Source of the DNA: Acidobacteriota bacterium
GTDB taxonomy: Bacteria; Acidobacteriota; Terriglobia; Terriglobales; Acidobacteriaceae
Reading direction: 5' to 3'
DNA length: 9,259 nt
Assembly: GCA_028873155.1 (NCBI GenBank)
Contig: JAGWML010000119.1
Coordinates: 1 to 9,259, forward strand
Made by a program: the position numbers and the translations under genes
The notes under the pieces: model-generated
Told to the model about the DNA's origin: nothing
What the model saw: only the letters and a program-made list of their open reading frames with translations
Databases searched by the model: none
In this document: piece after piece, positions 4,749 through 9,259 of the stretch
Position numbering within the stretch: position 1 is the first letter of the stretch
How the letters are laid out: every line of letters starts with the position of its first letter

Positions 4749-6848
4749 TTACCAGATACGGACGCGCTGGTCGGGGGCGAGGTAGAGCTTGTCGCCGGGC
4801 TGAATGTTGAAGGCCTTGTACCAGGCGTCGGCGTTGCGGACAGTGAGTGCGCGGTATTGGTCGGGAGCGTGAGGGTCAAGGACGATTTCATTGCGCAGCG
4901 CGGCTTCGCGGATTTTGGTTGCCCAGTTTTGCGCGAAGGCGATGTAGAACTGCTGGTCGCCGGTAAAGCCGTCCCGCTGTGGTGCTTCGGCTCCGTTGAG
5001 TGAAGCTTTGTACCCGTCATAGGCCGCGGCGATGCCGCCGAGGTCCGCGATGTTTTCATCGATGGTCTGCTTGCCGTTGACGTGCACGCCGGGGAAGACT
5101 TCGTAGCCGTCGAACTGCTGCTCGAGGGCGTGTGCCTCGGCATCGAAATGGGCGTGGTCCTCGGGGGTCCACCAGTTGCGCACGCGGCCCTTGTCGTCAA
5201 AGGCTGCACCTTCGGCGTCGAAGGTGTGGCTGATTTCGTGGCCGATGACGGAGCCGATGGCTCCGTAGTTGAAAGCGGCCGGCGCCGCGGCGTCAAAGAA
5301 GGGCGGCTGCAGGATGGCGGCGGGGAAGTTGAGCGCGTTCTGCAGGGGCATGTTGACGGCGTTGACGGTCTGCGGCGTCATGCACCACTCGTGGCGATCG
5401 ACAGGGGCGCCGAGGCGGCCGATCCAGTAGTGATAGTCGAACAGACCGGCGCGGACCGCGTTGCCCAGCGCATCGCCGTTGCGGACTTCGTAGGCGGAGT
5501 AGTCCTGCCACTTCTCGGGATACCCGATGCCGACGTAGAGGGTGTCGAGCTTGGCGTGAGCCTCTGCGCGGGTGGATGGCGCGAGCCAGGTGAGCGCGTC
5601 GATGCGCTTGTGGAAGGCCGCAATGATATTGGCAACCATGGCCTGAGCCTGCGCTTTGGCCTCGGGTGGGAAGTACTGCTGGACATAGATCTGGCCGACG
5701 GCATCGCCAAGGTAGGCGTTCACGACGGTGACGCCACGCTGCCAGCGGGGGCGCTGCTGCTGCACGCCGGAGAGGGTCTTGCCGTAGAACGCGAACTGCT
5801 CATCGGCGAAGGCTGCGGGGAGCACACCCGAGTAGTGATCGATGAAGTGGAAGGCGAGCCAGTCTTTCCAGGCTTCGAGCGGAGTGGAGGCAACGAGCGC
5901 AGCTTCGTCGGTAATTGCGGTGGGGGTCCAGACAATGAACTGCTGCTGATGGCCGAGACCAGCGCTCTCAAAGTAAGCGGCCCAGTCGAGGCCGGGCGCC
6001 TTGCGCGTGAAGTCGGCGCGTGACCAGGGGTTGTTGGCTTTCTGGATGTCTTCAATCTCGGCAATGCTGAGGTGCGTTTTGGCAATGGCGGTTTCGAGGC
6101 TGATAACGGCGGCGGCGCGCTGCTCGGCGTGGTCAAAGCTGGCAAGACGCAGCACGGTGGCGACGTGCTCTGCATAGCGCTCGCGAATCTTCTTCATCGC
6201 GTCGGTGTCTTGCAGGTAGTAGCTCGCGTTTGGCAGGGCGAGGCCGCCCTGGAGCAGGTAGGGCACGTAGTGGTCCGAATCATTGAAGCCGGGCGCGACC
6301 CAGAGGCCGAAGAGGTTCGATGTGGTGAGGTGGGTGTTGTTGAGCATGTCTACATCGACGCGGAGAGACTTGCCCAGCGCGAGAGCGAGCGAGCGCCGGT
6401 CGTGGATGGAGGCGATCTCTTTGAGTTGAGGCTGAAGCGGAGCGAGACCAAGAGCCTCAATGCCCTTCTCGTCCATGTAGGCGTTGAAGAGATCGGCGAT
6501 CTTGCGGGCATTGGTGCCGGCGGCAGAGTTGGATTGGGCTGCGTTTTCGATGAGCTGATTGGTGCGTTTGGAACTGAGGTCGTCGAGGATGGAGAAGACG
6601 CCGAGGACGGCGCGGTCGGCGGGGATCTGGGTGCGGGCGATCCAGGAGCCGTTGGCGTAGAGGTAGAAGTCGTCGCCGGGCTTGACGGCGGGATCCATGT
6701 TGGCGACGGCAATGCCGTGGGTCGGCGCAGCACCTGCGGCTGGAGCGGCGGACTGGGCGCGGGCGGCGGTGAGCAGGGCGACGGAAAGCAGGCAGGCAAC
6801 AAGAGCAGCGCGGCGTGCAGCAGGAATGCAAGGGAATGGCAGCAGCAT
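4749..6848 (-). CDS. Secreted M13 family zinc metallopeptidase (neprilysin / PepO type)
   Basis: 699 residues from the ATG at 6848; AAGGAG lies 10 bases upstream and the signal peptide begins here, so the longer frame reaching 7025 is rejected. Residues 1-32 are a Sec signal (hydrophobic AALVACLLSVALLTAARA, cleavage near ARA-QS). The N-terminal M13 domain follows ('MDPAVKPGDDFYLYANGSW' after the start of the mature protein). The catalytic domain has 'VNAVNMPLQNALNFPAAILQ' (the NAxY-like substrate-backbone motif), the zinc site His537-Glu538-Ile-Ser-His541, and the third ligand in Glu598-Asn-Ile-Ala-Asp602 followed by GG. The 57-residue step from the second His to the Glu is close to that of neprilysin. 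The chain ends in RIW, like the short C-terminal tails of the family. It should cut small peptides outside the cytoplasmic membrane. It stands alone, convergent with the DoxX-like gene and divergent from the oxidoreductase. Confidence 0.97.
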   Translation of the reverse strand: MLLPFPCIPAARRAALVACLLSVALLTAARAQSAAPAAGAAPTHGIAVANMDPAVKPGDDFYLYANGSWIARTQIPADRAVLGVFSILDDLSSKRTNQLIENAAQSNSAAGTNARKIADLFNAYMDEKGIEALGLAPLQPQLKEIASIHDRRSLALALGKSLRVDVDMLNNTHLTTSNLFGLWVAPGFNDSDHYVPYLLQGGLALPNASYYLQDTDAMKKIRERYAEHVATVLRLASFDHAEQRAAAVISLETAIAKTHLSIAEIEDIQKANNPWSRADFTRKAPGLDWAAYFESAGLGHQQQFIVWTPTAITDEAALVASTPLEAWKDWLAFHFIDHYSGVLPAAFADEQFAFYGKTLSGVQQQRPRWQRGVTVVNAYLGDAVGQIYVQQYFPPEAKAQAQAMVANIIAAFHKRIDALTWLAPSTRAEAHAKLDTLYVGIGYPEKWQDYSAYEVRNGDALGNAVRAGLFDYHYWIGRLGAPVDRHEWCMTPQTVNAVNMPLQNALNFPAAILQPPFFDAAAPAAFNYGAIGSVIGHEISHTFDAEGAAFDDKGRVRNWWTPEDHAHFDAEAHALEQQFDGYEVFPGVHVNGKQTIDENIADLGGIAAAYDGYKASLNGAEAPQRDGFTGDQQFYIAFAQNWATKIREAALRNEIVLDPHAPDQYRALTVRNADAWYKAFNIQPGDKLYLAPDQRVRIW

Positions 6849-6885
6849 GAAGGGCGGGTCTCCTTGAACGAAACGGTTCGCGGGT

Positions 6886-6891
6886 ATTGTA
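6886..6891 (-). promoter_or_regulatory. -10 element for the M13 peptidase gene
   Basis: On the minus strand TACAAT (5 of 6 to TATAAT) lies 37 bases before the ATG at 6848, giving a leader of about 30 bases that includes the AAGGAG ribosome site. No good -35 is found at 16-18 bases; candidates such as AGCACA are poor. Confidence 0.55.
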
Positions 6892-6924
6892 CTGCGCGGG
6901 TGCGGGGGTGTGCTGCCGGTTGGG

Positions 6925-6955
6925 GTGACACGGGATGCGCGACTTGCGTTACGCT
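6925..6955 (+). promoter_or_regulatory. Possible promoter for the CurA-like oxidoreductase
   Basis: GTGACA (6925-6930, 5 of 6 to TTGACA) and TACGCT (6950-6955, 3 of 6) with a long 19-base spacer, ending 27 bases before the start codon. It lies back to back with the promoter of the peptidase in the 134-base divergent gap, but the spacing and -10 are weak. Confidence 0.3.
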
Positions 6956-6982
6956 GGACGCGGACTTCAGCGAGGAGGGCGG

Positions 6983-7990
6983 ATGTCAATGCAGAGCCGC
7001 GAAGTAAGACTGGCGAGCCGGCCACGGGGCGTGCCGACGGCGGAGAATTTCTCGTTTGCGACGGTGGAGGTGCCGGAGCCTGGACCAGGCGAAGTGATGG
7101 TGCGGAACCTTTGGATGTCGGTGGACCCGTACATGCGCGGGCGGATGAATGAGGGCAAGTCGTATGTGCCGCCTTTCCAGATCGGCAAGCCGCTGGAGGG
7201 CACGGCAGTAGGGCGCGTCATCGCGTCGCAGGATGCGTCTCTGCCGGTGGGAACGCATGTGCTGAGTTTTCTGGGTTGGCGGGAGACGTTTGTGGCGCCG
7301 GCGATGCGGCTGCAGGTGGTGGATGTACGCCAGGCCCCGCCGGTGGCGTATCTGGGCGTGCTGGGAATTACCGGGCTGACGGCCTGGGTGGGGCTGTTCA
7401 AGATTGCGGGGCTGAAGGCAGGCGAGACCGTGTTTGTGTCGGCCGGGGCGGGCGCGGTGGGCAGCGCCGCGTGCCAACTGGCGCGGTTGCATGGGTGCCG
7501 CGTGGTGGCGAGCGCAAGCTCGGCTGAGAAAGTGGCGTATCTGCGGGATGAGCTGAAGGTTGATTACGGATTCAGCTATCTGGATGAGGAGCCGCTGGAG
7601 CACCTCAAGAAGGCCGCGCCGGATGGGCTCGATGTGTATTTTGACAACACGGGCGGGCCGCAACTGGAGGCGGCGCTGTATGCGCTGCGGGACTTTGGGC
7701 GCGTGGCGCTGTGCGGAGCCATTGCGAACTACAACACGCCGGGGCCGGGGCCGCGCAATCTGACGCTTGCGATTGGCAAGAGGCTCCGGCTGGAGGGATT
7801 CATCGTGTCGGACCACCTGAAAGAACTGCCCGTGTTTCTCGCGGAGGCGGTGCCCGCGCTGCAGGCCGGCAAGCTGACGAGCCGCGAGACGGTGGTGGAG
7901 GGGCTGGATGCTGCGCCGCCCGCGTTGATGGACCTGCTGCACACCGGCGCCGGGAACATCGGGAAGATGGTGGTAAAGCTGGGGGAGTGA
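6983..7990 (+). CDS. NADP-dependent oxidoreductase of the MDR superfamily (CurA / leukotriene B4 dehydrogenase-like)
   Basis: 335 residues. AGGAGG (6973-6978) precedes two in-frame ATGs, 6983 (4 bases) and 6989 (10 bases); 6983 is given, but the true start may be 6989. The sequence tracks E. coli CurA along its length: 'LASRPRGVPTAENF' (10-23), the 'SVDPYMRGRM' motif (46-55), 'GVLGITGLTAWVGL' (125-138), the nucleotide-binding loop SAGAGAVGS (153-161) with the AxxGxxG pattern, 'FDNTGGP' (220-226), and 'GFIVSDH' (272-278). Zinc-binding residues of the alcohol dehydrogenases are absent, as expected for this zinc-free branch. Such enzymes reduce the C=C bond of enones and similar electrophiles with NADPH in the cytoplasm, often as detoxification. 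The exact substrate cannot be told. The gene ends 38 bases before the RNase P RNA and seems to be a single-gene unit. Confidence 0.95.
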   Translation: MSMQSREVRLASRPRGVPTAENFSFATVEVPEPGPGEVMVRNLWMSVDPYMRGRMNEGKSYVPPFQIGKPLEGTAVGRVIASQDASLPVGTHVLSFLGWRETFVAPAMRLQVVDVRQAPPVAYLGVLGITGLTAWVGLFKIAGLKAGETVFVSAGAGAVGSAACQLARLHGCRVVASASSAEKVAYLRDELKVDYGFSYLDEEPLEHLKKAAPDGLDVYFDNTGGPQLEAALYALRDFGRVALCGAIANYNTPGPGPRNLTLAIGKRLRLEGFIVSDHLKELPVFLAEAVPALQAGKLTSRETVVEGLDAAPPALMDLLHTGAGNIGKMVVKLGE

Positions 7991-8016
7991 ACAAGGCGCG
8001 TGGGTTGGGATCGCGG

Positions 8017-8022
8017 TACACT
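8017..8022 (+). promoter_or_regulatory. -10 element of rnpB
   Basis: TACACT lies 6 bases before G8029, the first base of the P1 helix, which is where transcription would be expected to start. That agreement supports the RNA start. No recognisable -35 is present at 16-18 bases; the 38-base gap after the upstream stop codon holds little else. Confidence 0.55.
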
Positions 8023-8028
8023 GGAGAT

Positions 8029-8500
8029 GGCAGGAGGACCGGGCGGTCGCTGCCGGCTTGGGTGCTGCCCATGCCGGGGGAGGAAAGTCCGAACTCCACA
8101 GGGCAGTGTGCCGGATAACGTCCGGGACGCGGGCTTCAAGGCCCGTGGACGGCAAGTGCCACAGAAAAGATACCGCCGGTGGTCCGCGCTTCGGCGTGGG
8201 CAAGCTGGCCGGAAGGGCGCAAGCCCGGAGGGCCGGTCCGGTAAGGGTGAAAAGGTGCGGTAAGAGCGCACCGCCGCTGCAGCGATGGAGCGGGCAGGGT
8301 AAACCCCACACGGAGCAAGACCAAATAGGGAGGAAAGCCGGTGCTAAGAGTCAGGCACGGCTGCGTACCGGCCCGGTGCGCCAAGGCGGCTCGAGGAATT
8401 GCCGAAACCTCCGGGTAGGTCGCTGATGAGCGCGCGCGGTAACGCGCCGCCTAGAGGAATGACCGCATAGAACAGAATTCGGCTTATGGGTCCGACTGCC
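8029..8500 (+). ncRNA. rnpB: RNase P RNA, bacterial type A-like
   Basis: The catalytic RNA of RNase P, which removes 5' leaders from tRNA precursors. The ends are set by P1: GGCAG-GGACC (8029-8040) pairs with GGTCC-CTGCC (8489-8500). Universal blocks appear in order: GAGGAAAGTCC (8080-8090), ACAGAAAAGATACCGCC (8161-8177), GGTAAGGGTGAAAAGG (8240-8255), the hairpin GGTGCG-GTAAGAG-CGCACC (8254-8272), GAGCAAGACCAAATAGGG (8313-8330), the L15 motif GGU at 8414-8416 that pairs with the tRNA CCA tail, TAGAGGAATGAC (8452-8463) and AGAATTCGGCTTATG (8474-8488). At about 472 bases it is longer than the 377 bases of E. coli. The extra length lies mainly in P12 (a GCAA-capped arm at 8207-8234) and between the P16 strands (8329-8333 and 8408-8412). 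It is transcribed alone, with its own terminator. Confidence 0.97.
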
Positions 8501-8514
8501 GAATCAAATGAGAT

Positions 8515-8556
8515 CGGCCCCGGCTGGGTATCTACCCACCGGGGCCGGCCATTTTT
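8515..8556 (+). terminator. Intrinsic terminator of rnpB
   Basis: A strong hairpin: CGGCCCCGG (8515-8523) pairs with CCGGGGCCG (8539-8547), and after a one-base bulge TGGGT (8525-8529) pairs with ACCCA (8534-8538) around an ATCT loop. A run of five T (8552-8556) follows four bases later. It begins 15 bases after the end of rnpB. Confidence 0.9.
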
Positions 8557-8594
8557 GCGGGCGGAAAAACCGGCCGGATGCCGCGCGTTGCGGC

Positions 8595-8603
8595 TGGTAG
8601 CAT
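8595..8603 (+). promoter_or_regulatory. Extended -10 promoter of dut, placed for a leaderless transcript
   Basis: TGG-TAGCAT fits the extended -10 pattern TGn-TATAAT (hexamer at 8598-8603, 4 of 6). Six bases separate it from the ATG at 8610, so transcription would begin at or next to the start codon. No Shine-Dalgarno sequence precedes the ATG, which agrees with this. No -35 is visible, as is common with extended -10 promoters. Confidence 0.45.
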
Positions 8604-8609
8604 CGGGAT

Positions 8610-9044
8610 ATGTTGCGAGTGAGGATGCTGGAGGCGGGTGCGCGTGCGCCGGAGGTGGCACATGCGGGCGAGGATCTGGGCTACGACGTGTTTGCGCTGG
8701 AGGGAGCGGTGCTGCGGCCGCGGGCGACGGTGCGGGTGCGGACCGGGATTGCGGTGGAGGCGCGCGATCCGCGGACGGGCGAGGGGCTCGGACTGTTGGT
8801 GCGGGACCGGTCGTCGATGGCGGCACGAGGCGTGGCGACGACGGGCGGCGTGATTGACGCGGGGTATCGCGGCGAGATTCTGGTGCTGATGACGAACCTG
8901 GGCGAAGGTGCCGTGGTGTTGCAGGCGGGCGAGAAGATCGCGCAGATGATTCCGGTGCCGGTGCGGACGGGCGCGGTGGAAGTGGTGGAGATGCTGGAGG
9001 AATCGTCAAGGGAAGCGAATGGATTTGGCAGCTCGGGGCGGTGA
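8610..9044 (+). CDS. dut: Deoxyuridine 5'-triphosphate nucleotidohydrolase (dUTPase)
   Basis: 144 residues, a usual length for the homotrimeric dUTPase, which splits dUTP to dUMP and diphosphate, keeping uracil out of DNA and feeding thymidylate synthesis. All five family motifs are present in order: motif 1 HAGEDLGYDVFA (about 18-29, with the catalytic-site Asp), motif 2 VRDRSSMAARG (about 64-74), motif 3 GVIDAGYRGEILVLMTN (about 79-95, with the uracil-binding loop and catalytic Asp), motif 4 GEKIAQMIPVPV (about 107-118) and motif 5 EANGFGSSGR at the C terminus, the flexible arm that closes over the triphosphate. The start at 8610 has no ribosome site; an internal ATG at 8625 follows GAGTGAGG directly but would lose the first strand. 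It lies 53 bases after the rnpB terminator and appears independently transcribed. Confidence 0.97.
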   Translation: MLRVRMLEAGARAPEVAHAGEDLGYDVFALEGAVLRPRATVRVRTGIAVEARDPRTGEGLGLLVRDRSSMAARGVATTGGVIDAGYRGEILVLMTNLGEGAVVLQAGEKIAQMIPVPVRTGAVEVVEMLEESSREANGFGSSGR

Positions 9045-9081
9045 GCACGTGAGCGGCGCGGAGGTGTGGCGTGCGCAGGGC

Positions 9082-9110
9082 TTGCACATGCTTGTGGATT
9101 CTGCTGAACT
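9082..9110 (+). promoter_or_regulatory. Possible promoter for the gene at the right edge
   Basis: TTGCAC (9082-9087) and TGAACT (9105-9110) with a 17-base spacer, in the 94-base gap after dut, 28 bases before the start codon. The -10 is poor (T, A and final T only), so the edge gene might instead be read through from dut. Confidence 0.25.
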
Positions 9111-9138
9111 GGACGGGGTTCAGGTGCGGGAGGTTCAT

Positions 9139-9259
9139 ATGCGATCCACTCACCTTGTTCTGATCGTGCTGTGCGGAGTTGCGTTGGAGCCGTTCGGTAT
9201 TGCGCAAGCGATGACCGAGGCGGTGCAGATCGACAAGACCTCGGTGCAGGCCGTGGGGA
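9139..9259 (+). CDS. Exported protein of unknown function, N-terminal fragment (cut by window end)
   Basis: The ATG at 9139 has a strong GGGAGG (9128-9133) 5 bases upstream, and the frame is open to the last base (40 codons visible). The first 23 residues look like a short Sec signal peptide: MRSTHLVLIVLCGVALEPFG, then IAQA with a likely cleavage after GIAQA. A TEAVQIDKTSVQ stretch follows. No family can be recognised from this much. It is on the same strand as dut, 94 bases behind it. Confidence 0.7.
   Translation, partial: MRSTHLVLIVLCGVALEPFGIAQAMTEAVQIDKTSVQAVG

Noticed and set aside
6791..6848. LVAC in the M13 signal region as a lipobox
   Set aside because: The main hydrophobic core lies after this Cys and a good signal peptidase I site (ARA-QS) follows, so a normal secreted protein is more likely than a lipoprotein.
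6986..8311. A 441-codon open frame on the minus strand opposite the oxidoreductase and rnpB
   Set aside because: It is antisense to a clear MDR protein and to the RNase P RNA core, is rich in Arg/His/Pro/Gln as GC-rich shadow frames are, and shows no domain.
9093..9101. TGTGGATTC, resembling a DnaA box, considered with the G/C skew switch as evidence for an origin
   Set aside because: It is a single imperfect match (7 of 9 to TGTGGATAA), over 4 kb from the skew switch, with no cluster, no AT-rich region and no dnaA or dnaN nearby.

Overview
The window reads as a gene-dense stretch of a high-GC bacterial chromosome. The best guess is an Acidobacteriota member of the Acidobacteriaceae / Terriglobia type. 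That assignment is inference: it rests on the ECF sigma / zinc-finger anti-sigma / DUF3106 cluster, the secreted M13 peptidase, the GH3 enzyme and the high GC content, not on any database search. I see no phage, plasmid, insertion sequence or CRISPR array, and most of the window looks like ordinary chromosome.

Layout, left to right. (1) The C-terminal part of a GH3 beta-glycosidase (+, truncated by the window edge). (2) Convergent with it, a minus-strand cluster transcribed right to left: an ECF sigma factor, a one-TM anti-sigma factor with an HxxxCxxC zinc motif, and an exported DUF3106 protein whose C-terminal half is six units of exactly 18 residues. (3) A 440-base leader between the sigma gene and a divergent tRNA-Val(CAC) gene that encodes its own CCA end. 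(4) A small four-helix DoxX-like membrane protein (+). (5) A secreted M13 zinc metallopeptidase (-), convergent with DoxX. (6) Divergent from the peptidase, a CurA-type NADP-dependent oxidoreductase (+). (7) rnpB, the RNase P RNA, with a well-placed -10 element, a complete conserved core, an enlarged P16-P17 region and a strong intrinsic terminator. (8) dut (dUTPase) with all five motifs and a promoter suggesting a leaderless mRNA. (9) The first 40 codons of an exported protein cut by the right edge.

Functional links: the sigma, anti-sigma and DUF3106 genes probably form one envelope-sensing regulatory unit. RNase P matures tRNAs such as the tRNA-Val in this window, and its L15 GGU motif is intact, matching the encoded CCA tail. 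The GH3 enzyme and M13 peptidase fit a lifestyle of degrading external polymers and peptides.

The points most worth a second look are the 18-residue repeat in the DUF3106 protein, a sharp change of G/C strand bias near position 4,700 that ignores gene orientation, the probable leaderless dut, and the enlarged RNase P domain. I found no convincing undescribed defence or mobile system.
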